Positions 24,951 through 33,439 of a stretch of 64,000 nt of DNA are shown here, piece after piece. The notes under the pieces were generated by a model. The model did no database searches. It saw nothing but the letters and a program-made list of their open reading frames with translations, and was not told the DNA's origin. The position numbers and the translations under genes were made by a program. Source of the stretch: Streptomyces sp. NWU339 (lineage in GTDB: Bacteria > Actinomycetota > Actinomycetes > Streptomycetales > Streptomycetaceae); NCBI RefSeq assembly GCF_003143855.1, contig NZ_QFRK01000006.1:55204-119203 (forward strand). The letters run 5' to 3'. Positions within the stretch are counted from its first letter, which is position 1; each line of letters starts with the position of its first letter.

Positions 24951-26987
24951 TCAGGTGCGGCGCACGCGGCGCAGCAGTACGAAGCCGGCGATGACCAGGA
25001 CCGCGCCCGCGGCCGCCGGCCAGAGCTGGGCACCCGTCTCGGCCAGGCCGCCGCCCACGGTCTGCGGCTCGGTGGCGTCGGCCGCCGCGGCCTGCCGGCC
25101 GGCGTCGTCGGTCGCCGTGCCGACGCCCGGCGTCTCCTGGCCGGCGCCGTCACCCTGCTGGTTGCCCGCGCCTGCCGCACCTTCACCCTTGGGCGCGACC
25201 GAGGCCCGGACCTCGGGCTGCTTGTCGCCGGGCGGGGTGGTGGCGTCGTCACCCGCGGGCTCCTCGGTGGCCGGGGCGTCGGCCGGGGGCTCCGAGGGGT
25301 TCTCCGGCCGACCGTCGCCGTCGCCGCTCTTGCCACCCTTGTCGCCCTTGCCCCCCTTGTCACCCGGCTGGGCGGTGCCGTCACCGGGCTGCTCGGCACC
25401 GTTGCCGCCGTTGCCGCCGTTGCCGGGAGCCTCGGTGGGCTCCTCCTTCGGGTCCTCACCCGGCTGTTCTCCACCGTCGCCGGCGCCGACACCGCAGGTG
25501 CGTCCGCTGTTGATGCAGTCGACCATCTCCTGCATCAGGTCCTCGTCGAAGACGTTGATGAAGTCGCCGTGGTCGGTGCCCGGCTTGTGCAGCTGCTCCG
25601 GGAAGGAGTCCACGGCGAACAGCGGGGTCGTCGCGCCGCCGTCGTTCAGGCTCGGCGCGTCGACGTCGTAGACGATGCGCTGGACCAGCTGCGGCACGGG
25701 CGTGAAACCGGACGGGCAGTTGCCCTGGGCGTCCATGAACGCCATGTGCGTACGGTGGTTGGCGCTGTCGGTGTTGCGGCCGTCCCAGCAGCTCTGGAAG
25801 TCGAAGGTGCGGACCACGTCACTGCCCTGCGGGCACAGCGGGTACTTGTCCTCGAGCTGCCGGTCCTCGAAGCCGGTGCAGCTCCAGGACGCGTTGGCGT
25901 TGGCGGGACCGTTGACGAACGACTTGGCGTCACCGGTGATGATGCGCAGCAGCCGCGGCATGGCCGTGACCTCGCCCCGCGGGTTGCCCACGAACGTCAG
26001 CGTGACCTCCTTGGGGGTCACGATCTCACCGGCGTTGCCCTCGATGCCGCCGCCGGGGGAGTTGGCGTCCTGCTCCTCGGTGCCGTTCTGCAGCCGCAGC
26101 ACGGGCCAGTAGTACGACGACTTGTCGCCCTGGTCCTCACAGCTGGTGTCGGCCGCCGCCAACTGGTCGTCACTGGAGAAGGCGTTGGTGGCCTGGTTGC
26201 CGATGTAGTCGTGGAAGTGGTGCGCGCCGTTGGCGACACCGGGGGCCGCGATCACGTTGTCCGAGTTGAACAGACCGTTCTCGTTGACTCCGCAACTGCT
26301 GACGAAGGTGCCCTTCGAGGCGTCCGCCGTCGGGTCGGGCTTGACCACGTTGGGCTGGACACTCTTGATGTCCACGAAGTCCGCGGCGACGGGCCCGTTG
26401 CCCGCCTGTCCGCCGTTTCCGCCGCCCTGGTCCTGGCCGTTGCCGCTGTTGTCGCCCCCTTCGCCCTGGTCGCCCTCCTGGCCGTTCCCGTCCTGGCCGT
26501 CTCCCGGCTGGGCGGACGCGTTTCCGGAGTCGCGGACGGAGCAGTCGGCGAGTTCACCGAGGCCCTCGGGGCGGTCTCCCTCCTCCTCCATGGCGGCCGC
26601 GATGCGTTCGAGGGTCGCGGAGCGCTCCTTCTCGAGCGGGTCGATGACCTTGTCGTCGGCGACGCCGGGGTCCTGCTGAATGGCCTGTGCGGACTCCCCC
26701 AGGCGCTGATAGGCCTGGGCGATCTGCTCGTCCAGCGCGGCCAGTTCCTTGTCGACGTCCGGCCGCGCCTCCTCGGGGACCGTGGTCAGGTTGGTCGCCA
26801 CGTCGGGGCAGTCGATGGTGGCGCCGCCGAGGACGCGTGCCTGACCGGCCCCGCCCGCGGCGTCGTCCTCCGTCGCGGAAGCGTAGACATTGGCCGCCAT
26901 CAACCCCCCTCCGCCCAGGATCAGCGCGACCGCGGCGAAGGTCGCGCGCTGTGGACCTCGTGGGCGTCTGCGTGTGTTGCGTGCCAA
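24951..26987 (-). CDS. DUF1996 surface protein with LAETG sortase anchor
   Basis: The 678-aa exported protein has an N-terminal signal/membrane segment (FAAVALILGGGGLMAANV), a helical region at about residues 70-140, a Gly/Gln/Asp/Asn-rich linker, and a DUF1996 domain at about 205-500 with HHFHDYIGN, SSYYWPVLRLQNG and CWDGRNTDSANHRTHMAF. A long Pro/Glu/Gly-rich stalk then leads to GGGLAETGAQ, a hydrophobic helix and LLRRVRRT. This is a class E sortase signal, so the protein should be covalently attached to peptidoglycan. The DUF1996 function is unknown. The gene is monocistronic. Confidence 0.9.
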   Translation of the reverse strand: MARNTRRRPRGPQRATFAAVALILGGGGLMAANVYASATEDDAAGGAGQARVLGGATIDCPDVATNLTTVPEEARPDVDKELAALDEQIAQAYQRLGESAQAIQQDPGVADDKVIDPLEKERSATLERIAAAMEEEGDRPEGLGELADCSVRDSGNASAQPGDGQDGNGQEGDQGEGGDNSGNGQDQGGGNGGQAGNGPVAADFVDIKSVQPNVVKPDPTADASKGTFVSSCGVNENGLFNSDNVIAAPGVANGAHHFHDYIGNQATNAFSSDDQLAAADTSCEDQGDKSSYYWPVLRLQNGTEEQDANSPGGGIEGNAGEIVTPKEVTLTFVGNPRGEVTAMPRLLRIITGDAKSFVNGPANANASWSCTGFEDRQLEDKYPLCPQGSDVVRTFDFQSCWDGRNTDSANHRTHMAFMDAQGNCPSGFTPVPQLVQRIVYDVDAPSLNDGGATTPLFAVDSFPEQLHKPGTDHGDFINVFDEDLMQEMVDCINSGRTCGVGAGDGGEQPGEDPKEEPTEAPGNGGNGGNGAEQPGDGTAQPGDKGGKGDKGGKSGDGDGRPENPSEPPADAPATEEPAGDDATTPPGDKQPEVRASVAPKGEGAAGAGNQQGDGAGQETPGVGTATDDAGRQAAAADATEPQTVGGGLAETGAQLWPAAAGAVLVIAGFVLLRRVRRT

Positions 26988-27242
26988 GGCAGTACTCCTA
27001 CGCTTTTGTCGCGGGGGGCGGGCATGGAATTCCCACGCCCCATACGTAAGCGCGTCGCGGCGTGTTCAAGTGCCTCACGGTTTCTTCGAGAAATCTCAGG
27101 AGCCCCGGGGACCGCAGGGCACCCGGGCCCCGGGGCTCCCGCCCGACTCGGCGTGCACGGTGGGGACTTCGGGGGCCGGGCAGATGAAGCGACCACTGGT
27201 CAGCGGAAGCTCACGTCCGCCGTCCGCCGGCGCATGGGGTCC
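26988..27242. other. Upstream region of DUF1996 gene
   Basis: This 255-nt gap carries the promoter of the leftward DUF1996 gene. A moderately AT-rich stretch lies at 26996-27065 (around CTACGCTTTTGTCGC and CCATACGTAAGC). No consensus promoter or small gene could be assigned with confidence. Confidence 0.4.
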
Positions 27243-27884
27243 TCAGAGCCGGTCGTGGTCCCGCGTCGAGCGCCCGAGGCAGGTGACGGAATCGTCGAGG
27301 AGCACCTCGATCTCATGGAAGCCCATCCGGTCATAGAAGGCCCTGGCGGAACTGTTGGCCTTCGCCATCACGAGGTGGACCGAGGGCACCCCGCGGTCGT
27401 GCAGCGCCTTGAGGAACGTCCGCATCAGCTCCCGGCCGTACCCGCGCCCCTGCCACCGGGGCAGCAGGTCGATGTGCAGGTGAGCGGGGTAGGCCGCCAG
27501 TTCGGGGACGGACATCCGCTCGGGGCGGTGCAGGAGCCAGGCCATCTCCTCGTCCGGCGTCCGGGGCGGCCCGTCCGGCTCGGGGTGACGATCGGCGACC
27601 AGGGGCAGCCACGCGGCACGGAAGTCCCGCGCGAAGCGGGGCGTGTCGGCGGCACCGAGGACGTAACCGACCGCGCGCCCCTTCCCGTCGTCCAGGACGA
27701 AGGCCAGTTCGGGCTCCAGGTGGACGTAGGGGGCGGCGAAGACCGCCGGGAGGATGCCGGGGTCATGGTAGTGGGGGCGGGCGTCCCGACCGTTGTGCGC
27801 GGTACGGACACAGATGTCGTCGAGGGCCGGTCGGTCCTCACGACGGTACGGACGAATCACGGGAGACGAGATCATGCCCGGCAT
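27243..27884 (-). CDS. GNAT-family N-acetyltransferase
   Basis: The 213-aa protein has the GNAT core: HLHIDLLPRWQGRGYGRELM contains the acetyl-CoA pyrophosphate loop (RGYGREL), followed by GVPSVHLVMAKANSSARAF and YDRMGFHEIEVL. It resembles the O-GlcNAcase-associated and MSMEG-type single-domain acetyltransferases. Two starts are possible, ATG at 27884 (MPGMISSP) or 27875. A perfect 14-bp LacI-type operator lies only 11 nt upstream of the first, so transcription is probably controlled by a carbohydrate-responsive repressor. Substrate unknown. Confidence 0.85.
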   Translation of the reverse strand: MPGMISSPVIRPYRREDRPALDDICVRTAHNGRDARPHYHDPGILPAVFAAPYVHLEPELAFVLDDGKGRAVGYVLGAADTPRFARDFRAAWLPLVADRHPEPDGPPRTPDEEMAWLLHRPERMSVPELAAYPAHLHIDLLPRWQGRGYGRELMRTFLKALHDRGVPSVHLVMAKANSSARAFYDRMGFHEIEVLLDDSVTCLGRSTRDHDRL

Positions 27885-27895
27885 CCTGCACGCTT

Positions 27896-27909
27896 TGGGA
27901 GCGCTCCCA
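27896..27909. promoter_or_regulatory. Perfect CebR-type operator
   Basis: TGGGAGCGCTCCCA is identical to the consensus bound by CebR, the cellobiose/cellotriose-responsive LacI-family repressor of Streptomyces. It lies between the divergent GNAT and YihY genes, 11 nt from one start and 69 nt from the other. Neither gene is an obvious cellulolytic function. Other LacI paralogs bind close variants, so the exact regulator is inferred. Confidence 0.75.
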
Positions 27910-27978
27910 CAACCTTGTTCCGCTCCCGCGGCCGCTCGTGCGCGGAGTGACTTCCCGTTCCGTGGTTACCCGAAGGCC

Positions 27979-29046
27979 ATGAAGCTGAATGTCCCGGGAC
28001 GCCACAGGCGGTCCGGCGGTGACACCCCGGAGGCGGAGCGCTCAGACCGGGAACCGGTGGAGCAAGGGCCGAGCGACGAGGTGGAGCAGGCGGCACCGGA
28101 CGCGCCGACCAGGCTCCCGAAGGGGGCCTGGGGTGCCGCGCTGAAGGGTGCGCTGCGCGAGTTCAAGGACGACGAGCTGACCGACCGGGCCGCCGCGCTC
28201 ACGTACTACGGTGTGCTGGCGCTGTTCCCGGCACTGCTGGTGCTGGTGTCGCTGCTGGGCGTCACGGGCCGCTCGACCACGGACAAGGTGATGGAGAACG
28301 TCCAGGCACTCGCCCCCGGGGCGGCCCGCGACATCATCACCCGGGCCGTCGAGCAACTGCAGGGCAACGCGGGTACCGGCTCGGTCATGGCGATCCTCGG
28401 TCTCGTGCTCGCCCTGTGGTCGGCGTCGGGCTACGTGGCGGCGTTCATCCGCTCGGCCAACGCGGTCTACGACATACCCGAGGGGCGCCCGGTGTGGAAG
28501 GTACTGCCGGTGCGGCTCGGGATGACGGTCGTGCTGATGGTGCTGGCCGTGGTCAGTGCGCTCATCGTCGTCTTCACCGGTGGTCTGGCCCGTCAGGTGG
28601 GCGGCACCCTCGGCATCGGGGACGCCGCGCTGACGGTGTGGTCGATCGCCAAGTGGCCGGTGCTGGTCGTCCTGGTGACGATCATGATCGCGCTGCTGTA
28701 CTGGGCCGCTCCGAACACCCGGGTCAGGGGGTTCCGGTGGATCACCCCCGGCAGCTTCCTGGCCCTGCTGCTCTGGCTGGCCGCCTCCGGCGGTTTCGCG
28801 TTCTACGTCGCCAACTTCGCCTCGTACAACAAGACGTACGGCACGATGGCCGGTGTCATCGTCTTCCTGGTCTGGCTGTGGATCACCAATCTGGCGATCC
28901 TGCTGGGCCTGGAGTTCGACGCGGAGATCGCCCGGCAGCGGGCCATCGCCGGTGGTCATCCGCCGGAGGCCGAGCCGTACACCCGGCCTCGGGACACCCG
29001 CGCCTGGAACGAGCAGGACCGGCGCCGGGTGGACGGAGGGAGCTGA
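27979..29046 (+). CDS. YihY/BrkB-type inner membrane protein
   Basis: The 355-aa protein belongs to the YihY/UPF0761 family. After a 70-residue charged N-terminus come DRAAALTYYGVLALFPALLV and five further hydrophobic segments, with WSASGYVAAFIRSANAVYDI and the family hallmark YWAAPNTRVRGFRWITPGSF. The ATG at 27979 follows CCGAAGG. Function is unknown; some relatives are named ribonuclease BN by error. It lies downstream of the CebR-like operator and may share its control. Confidence 0.9.
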   Translation: MKLNVPGRHRRSGGDTPEAERSDREPVEQGPSDEVEQAAPDAPTRLPKGAWGAALKGALREFKDDELTDRAAALTYYGVLALFPALLVLVSLLGVTGRSTTDKVMENVQALAPGAARDIITRAVEQLQGNAGTGSVMAILGLVLALWSASGYVAAFIRSANAVYDIPEGRPVWKVLPVRLGMTVVLMVLAVVSALIVVFTGGLARQVGGTLGIGDAALTVWSIAKWPVLVVLVTIMIALLYWAAPNTRVRGFRWITPGSFLALLLWLAASGGFAFYVANFASYNKTYGTMAGVIVFLVWLWITNLAILLGLEFDAEIARQRAIAGGHPPEAEPYTRPRDTRAWNEQDRRRVDGGS

Positions 29047-29070
29047 TCCCGCCACCGGGGCCCGGGCGGG

Positions 29071-29523
29071 TCAGTCCATCAGTCCGGCGGCGAGCGTGGC
29101 GCCCAGTTCCCAGCACCGCTCGAGGGCGGCCTTGTCGGGTTCGCCGGTGACGGTCACCGCGTCCGCGGCGCGCCGCCAGCCGAGGCCCTTCGTGATGGAC
29201 TCGATGCCCCGCACCGCCCCGGTGACGTCGCTGCCGCCGTGCACGTAGTAACCGAACGGCCGGCCCCGGGTGGTGTCGAGGCACGGGTAGTAGACCTGGT
29301 CGAAGAAGTGCTTGAGCGCCCCCGACATGTAGCCGAGGTTCGCCGGGGTGCCGAGCAGATAGCCGTCGGCGTCCAGGACGTCGCCGGCCGTGGCGGAGAG
29401 CGCCGCCCGCCGGACGACCCGGACGCCCTCGATCTCCGGGGCGCCGGCGCCGGACAGGACCGCTTCGAACATCGTCTGGCAGTTGGGCGAGGGCGTGTGA
29501 TGGATGATCAGCAGAGTCGGCAC
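29071..29523 (-). CDS. Flavodoxin-like / NAD(P)H-dependent FMN reductase family protein
   Basis: The 150-aa protein starts at a GTG (VPTLLIIHHTPSPNCQTMFE) and shows a flavodoxin-like fold: a first strand with a phosphate loop of unusual form (HHTPSPN), GYLLGTPANLGYMSGALKHF typical of the FMN-binding loop, and GYYVHGGSD. It likely binds FMN and acts in electron transfer or quinone reduction. It converges with the YihY gene and is divergent from the methyltransferase gene. The partner is unknown. Confidence 0.85.
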   Translation of the reverse strand: MPTLLIIHHTPSPNCQTMFEAVLSGAGAPEIEGVRVVRRAALSATAGDVLDADGYLLGTPANLGYMSGALKHFFDQVYYPCLDTTRGRPFGYYVHGGSDVTGAVRGIESITKGLGWRRAADAVTVTGEPDKAALERCWELGATLAAGLMD

Positions 29524-29670
29524 ACCCCCGACCCTGCCGTGCCGGCCGGGGCCTTCGCAAGCCGGTCCGAGGTGTGGGAGGAGCGCCGAAAGGAGCAGCG
29601 GGGAACGGTTGTGAGAGCGGCTCGGGGATGGCACGATGCCCGGCATCGACACGCGGAGACGGGGTGCGTC

Positions 29671-30330
29671 TTGGCCGACGGGAATCGCAGGTCACCGGCA
29701 GCGGCGGTGTTCGACGCGCTGGGCAGCGACTACGAGAAGGCGTTCGCCGCCTCCGAGGCGCACCGGGCCTCGCTGGCGTGGCTGCTCGAACGGCTCCCGC
29801 CCGGCAGCCGGGTGCTGGACGTGGGCAGCGGGACGGGCCGGCCCACGGCCGCCACGCTCGCCGCGGCCGGTCACCGGGTGCTGGGCGTCGACGTGTCGCC
29901 GGTGATGGTGGAGATCGCGTCCCGGCAGGTGCCCGAGGCCGAGTTCCGCCGCGGTGACATCCGCGAGCTGCCGCTCGAGGACGGTTCCCTCGATGCCGTC
30001 TGTGTGTACTTCGCCCTGCTCCAGATGTCCCGTGCGGAGCAGGCGGACCTGGTGCGGCGGCTGGCCCTGGCCCTGCGCCCCGGCGGCCTGTTCGCGCTGG
30101 CCACCGTGCCCCTGGACGTCGAGGGCTTCGACGGTGTCTTCATGGGACAGGACGTGCGGGTCACCAGCTTCGCCGCCCAGGCCGTGACCGCACTGGTACG
30201 CGAGGCGGGGCTGACGGTGCTGTCGGAGGAGAGCGTGATGTTCGTCCCGGCCCACCCCGACGCCACGCCGGAGCCCCAGCTCTTCCTGCACGGCCGTCGC
30301 GGGGGCGGGGAGGCGGCCCCGGCGGGCTGA
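29671..30330 (+). CDS. Class I SAM-dependent methyltransferase
   Basis: The 219-aa protein has the SAM-binding motif I, SRVLDVGSGTGRPTA, followed by the acidic motif GVDVSPVMVEIA, FRRGDIRELPLEDGSLDAV (motif II) and LRPGGLFALATVP (motif IV). The start is uncertain: TTG at 29671 (ADGNRRSPAAAVFDAL follows) has GGAG 12 nt upstream, while GTG at 29611 has an AGGAG site. The conserved part begins soon after the TTG, so I prefer it. Substrate cannot be inferred; neighbours give no pathway hint. Confidence 0.85.
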   Translation: MADGNRRSPAAAVFDALGSDYEKAFAASEAHRASLAWLLERLPPGSRVLDVGSGTGRPTAATLAAAGHRVLGVDVSPVMVEIASRQVPEAEFRRGDIRELPLEDGSLDAVCVYFALLQMSRAEQADLVRRLALALRPGGLFALATVPLDVEGFDGVFMGQDVRVTSFAAQAVTALVREAGLTVLSEESVMFVPAHPDATPEPQLFLHGRRGGGEAAPAG

Positions 30331-30394
30331 CGCCGGGGCCGCGGGACAGGGCGGTTCCGGCGAGGACGGCCCGCGCAGCGGGACCTCGGCCGCG

Positions 30395-30736
30395 CTACGG
30401 AAGCGGTTTCGTCTCGCCCCTGAGGTCGGCGAGCAGTTCGGCCTGGCCGGCCAGCACTCCGGACAGGATGGTGCGGGCCACCCGGAGCAGTTCCGCCACG
30501 TGCGGACTGGTCAGCGAGTAGTACACGGTCGAGCCCTCCTTGCGGCTGACCACGAGGTTCGCCCGGCGCAGCACCGCCAGTTGCTGGGAGAGGTGAGCCG
30601 GTTCGATGCCCACCTGGGGCAGCATCTCCGCGACGGCGTGCTCGCGCTCGCTGAGGAGTTCCAGGACCCGGATGCGGGCGGGATGGCCCAGGGTCTTGAA
30701 GAACTCGGCCTTCAGCTGGTACAGCGGCATGGTCAT
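30395..30736 (-). CDS. ArsR-family transcriptional regulator
   Basis: The 113-aa protein has a winged helix-turn-helix: MPLYQLKAEFFKTLGHPARI, LLSEREHAVAEMLPQVGIE, AHLSQQLAVLRRANLVVSRK and GSTVYYSLTSPHVAELL. No metal-binding CxC motif is present in the recognition helix, so it may sense something other than As or Cd. It is transcribed in the same direction as the SulP gene upstream, and such ArsR-SulP pairs usually mean autoregulation of the transporter. The ATG follows GGGGA. Confidence 0.9.
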   Translation of the reverse strand: MTMPLYQLKAEFFKTLGHPARIRVLELLSEREHAVAEMLPQVGIEPAHLSQQLAVLRRANLVVSRKEGSTVYYSLTSPHVAELLRVARTILSGVLAGQAELLADLRGETKPLP

Positions 30737-30750
30737 CGTGCCGTCCCCTT

Positions 30751-30779
30751 TCCGGTTTCCGGTTTCCGGTTTCCGGCGC
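30751..30779. repeat. Tandem TTTCCGG repeats in ArsR leader
   Basis: The 7-nt unit CGGTTTC occurs three times head to tail, followed by a partial fourth, 15-43 nt upstream of the ArsR ATG. On the coding strand this reads CCGGAAA repeats. It could be slippage-prone or alter ribosome access. No function is known. Confidence 0.6.
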
Positions 30780-30927
30780 GCCGCCCCGGCCCCGTCGTCC
30801 GGTCCGAGGCCCCTCGCCTCGCCTGTACGTCGTCGGCACCCGACCTCGCCATTTTCTGGGTTTTCCGACATTAGCAACTTCATACATCCCTGTGTTCCGG
30901 TGGCTGTGCCGGCCGATCCCCAGTCGG

Positions 30928-32664
30928 TCAGGGCCCGTTCGGCGGTCTGGTGGGCGCGGCGGCCGGCTGCGGGGCCCTGGGCGCGGGCAGGACGCCGGTG
31001 AGCTCCAGGTGGTCGCGGGCCGCACGGATCGCCTCCGGCGTCGTGGCGTGCTCCCGGCCCTCGTCCCGCAGCGACTCCAGCGCGCCGACGGAGTCGAGGA
31101 CCTTGCGGTGGCCGGGCCGGACGCCGGAGACCATGACGACGATGCCGCGGCGCCGCAGTTTCGCCACCGCGTCCTTGAGCACCAGGGCGCCGGTGGCGTC
31201 GACGACGCTCACGTGGGAGAGCCGCAGGATGACCACGCGCACGTCGGCGAGTTCGGTCAGTTCCAGCAGGAAGCGGTGGGCGGCGGCGAAGAACAGCGGG
31301 CCGTCGACGCGGTAGGCGACGATGTGCTCGGCCAGCAGTTCGCGTTCCTCCTCCGTGTGGTCGCCCTGGTCGAGCGGGAGCGGGGCGAGGTGCGCCTGCC
31401 GGGCGACGGCGCCCAGCGCGAGGAGGCCCGCGACGGCCAGCCCGATGATCACGGCGAGGACGAGGTCGAGGGCGAGGGTGGCGACGGCCGTGAGGACGAG
31501 GACCAGCCCGTCGGAGCGGGTGGCGCGGGCCATCGCGCGCAGCGAGCCGACCTCGACCATGCGGACGGCGGTGGCCAGGAGGACGCCCGCCAGTGCGGCG
31601 AGCGGGATCTTCGACACCAGCGGGGCGGCCGCGAAGACGATCCCGGCGAGGACCGCCGCGTGCGCGAGGGCGGCCAGTCGCGAGGTGGCTCCGGTGCGGA
31701 CGTTGACCGCGGTGCGGGCTATCGCGCCGGTCGCGGGGACGCCGCCGAAGAGCGGCGACGCGATGTTCGCCAGGCCCTGGCCGAACAGTTCGCGGTCCGG
31801 GTCGTGCCGTTGGCCGACGGTCATGCCGTCGGCCACGGAGGCGGACAGCAGCGACTCCAGCGCGGCCAGCGCCGCCACGGCCACGGCGGGTGCGACCAGT
31901 CCGGCCAGCGCGCCGGTGTCGAGGAAGGCGAGCGAGGGGGCGGGCAGGCCGGAGGGCAGGTCGCCGATGGGGCGTACCCCGTCCAGTCCGGCGACCTGGA
32001 CCACGAACGTGGCCGCGATCACGGCCAGGATGGAGAACGGCACGGTCGGCCGCAGGCGCGCCCCGATCAGCATCACGGCGGCCACCGAGAGCGCCAGGGC
32101 GACGGCGGTCCAGTCGGGGGTGCGCGCGAACTCCTCGAACGCCCGCCAGGCCACCACCAGCACCCGGTCGCCCTCGGGCATGGGGACGCCGAGGGCGTTG
32201 GGGACCTGCTGCAGTCCGATCACGCACGCGATGCCGAGCGTGAAGCCCTCCACCACGGGTGCGGGCACGTACCGCATACTGCCTCCGGCCCGCAGCAGCG
32301 CCAGCACGACCAGGATCACGCCCGCCATCAGCCCGACCGTGAGCACGCCCGACGCGCCGTGGTCGGCGACGATGGGGACGAGCACCACGGTCATCGCCCC
32401 GGTCGGGCCGGAGACCTGGAGGTTGGAGCCGCCGAACACGGCGGCCAGCGCGCCGGCGACCACGGCGGTGGCCAGCCCCGCCTCCGCGCCGAGCCCGGAG
32501 GAGACGCCGAATCCGAGGGCGAGGGGCAGTGCGACGATGGCGACGGTCAGTCCGGCGAGCAGGTCCCGGCGCGGATCGCGCCGCATCTGGTCGAGGTCGC
32601 CGCGGGCGGGCAGCAGCGACGTGATCCGGGCCCAGACCCCGGCGAGCAGCAACGGTACCGACAC
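30928..32664 (-). CDS. SulP-family anion transporter with STAS domain
   Basis: The 578-aa membrane protein has the SLC26/SulP transmembrane core with LLAGLTVAIVALPLALGFGV and FGGSNLQVSGPTGAMTVVLV (the conserved anion-site region). About ten to twelve hydrophobic segments follow. A C-terminal STAS domain from about residue 430 carries VDGPLFFAAAHRFLLEL and VVDATGALVLKDAVAKL. It likely carries sulfate, bicarbonate or a carboxylate. It is paired with the ArsR gene 190 nt downstream; a GGCAATTGCC palindrome upstream may be the regulator's site. Confidence 0.93.
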   Translation of the reverse strand: MSVPLLLAGVWARITSLLPARGDLDQMRRDPRRDLLAGLTVAIVALPLALGFGVSSGLGAEAGLATAVVAGALAAVFGGSNLQVSGPTGAMTVVLVPIVADHGASGVLTVGLMAGVILVVLALLRAGGSMRYVPAPVVEGFTLGIACVIGLQQVPNALGVPMPEGDRVLVVAWRAFEEFARTPDWTAVALALSVAAVMLIGARLRPTVPFSILAVIAATFVVQVAGLDGVRPIGDLPSGLPAPSLAFLDTGALAGLVAPAVAVAALAALESLLSASVADGMTVGQRHDPDRELFGQGLANIASPLFGGVPATGAIARTAVNVRTGATSRLAALAHAAVLAGIVFAAAPLVSKIPLAALAGVLLATAVRMVEVGSLRAMARATRSDGLVLVLTAVATLALDLVLAVIIGLAVAGLLALGAVARQAHLAPLPLDQGDHTEEERELLAEHIVAYRVDGPLFFAAAHRFLLELTELADVRVVILRLSHVSVVDATGALVLKDAVAKLRRRGIVVMVSGVRPGHRKVLDSVGALESLRDEGREHATTPEAIRAARDHLELTGVLPAPRAPQPAAAPTRPPNGP

Positions 32665-32752
32665 AACCCCTCGACTTCCCGGTGGCTACGGCGCTCCGTC
32701 GCACGGCGTGCCTCGAGGGCCCACGACGACGGGCATGTCAGTCAAGGATGTA

Positions 32753-32777
32753 GGCAATTGCCAATTTTTGCAATTCA
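32753..32777. promoter_or_regulatory. Candidate ArsR-type operator upstream of SulP
   Basis: GGCAATTGCC is a perfect 10-bp palindrome, followed by an AT-rich half (AATTTTTGCAATT). The composition contrasts strongly with the surrounding sequence, and it lies about 90 nt upstream of the SulP start. The downstream ArsR protein is the natural candidate to bind here. Confidence 0.5.
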
Positions 32778-32833
32778 GCAGATAGTGAACAGCGCATATG
32801 GTCCACGCGTGCTCCGCTCGGACCGTGCGTCCG

Positions 32834-33439
32834 TCAGCCCGTCATGCGCTTCCGCCACGTCGGCTCGACCAGCCGCCACTCGGCCTCCCACGCCACCGCG
32901 CGCCGCCGCTGGAGCCGCACCTGGACGAGCCGTCCGCCGAGCAGGACCAGTCCCCCGCTCGCGGCTGCGACCGTGAGGCCCGCCATGACGATCTGGAACT
33001 GAGCGTCCGCTCCACCGGTCGGTTCGGAGACCAGACGCCCCTCCCCGTCCGTCCACACGGTGACCACGCTGCCGGCCTTGCTCCCGGGGACGACCTCCGC
33101 CCGGCCCGTGCGGACGGTGCCGTCGGGGGCGGTCCACCGGACCTTGGCCCACACGTGGCCGCTGCCGTCACCGTCCTCGGCCACCGGCGTGGGCAGCGCC
33201 TTTGCCGCGTCCCCGACCAGTGCGGCCTGGACGGTGTGGGCCTGGGCGCGGCGCCCCGCGAGGGACCCGTCCACCGCCCCCGCCGCCGCCAGGCCGACGA
33301 ACGCCCCGGCCAGGAGGGCGAGGACGAGGGTGGCCAGCAGCAGCCAGGCCTCGATCAGATCGCTGCGGCGCCGCAGCGGGTTCTTGCGCCAGCGCCACCA
33401 CCACACCCTGCGTGGCCGCGCACCACGCGTCCGCGCCAT
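32834..33439 (-). CDS. Rv1733c-type two-helix membrane protein
   Basis: The 201-aa protein has a basic N-terminus (RVWWWRWRKNPLRRRSDLIE), a first membrane helix (AWLLLATLVLALLAGAFVGL), an extracytoplasmic domain of about 90 residues with VWAKVRWTAPDGTVRTGRAE and a second helix (IVMAGLTVAAASGGLVLLGG), then a basic tail. This topology and the NPLRRRSD motif are those of the Rv1733c family, latency-related in mycobacteria. Its function is unknown. Confidence 0.85.
   Translation of the reverse strand: MARTRGARPRRVWWWRWRKNPLRRRSDLIEAWLLLATLVLALLAGAFVGLAAAGAVDGSLAGRRAQAHTVQAALVGDAAKALPTPVAEDGDGSGHVWAKVRWTAPDGTVRTGRAEVVPGSKAGSVVTVWTDGEGRLVSEPTGGADAQFQIVMAGLTVAAASGGLVLLGGRLVQVRLQRRRAVAWEAEWRLVEPTWRKRMTG

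Noticed and set aside
25000..26700. Plus-strand 1011-aa frame across the DUF1996 gene
   Set aside because: It is antisense to a protein with signal peptide, DUF1996 motifs and LAETG anchor.
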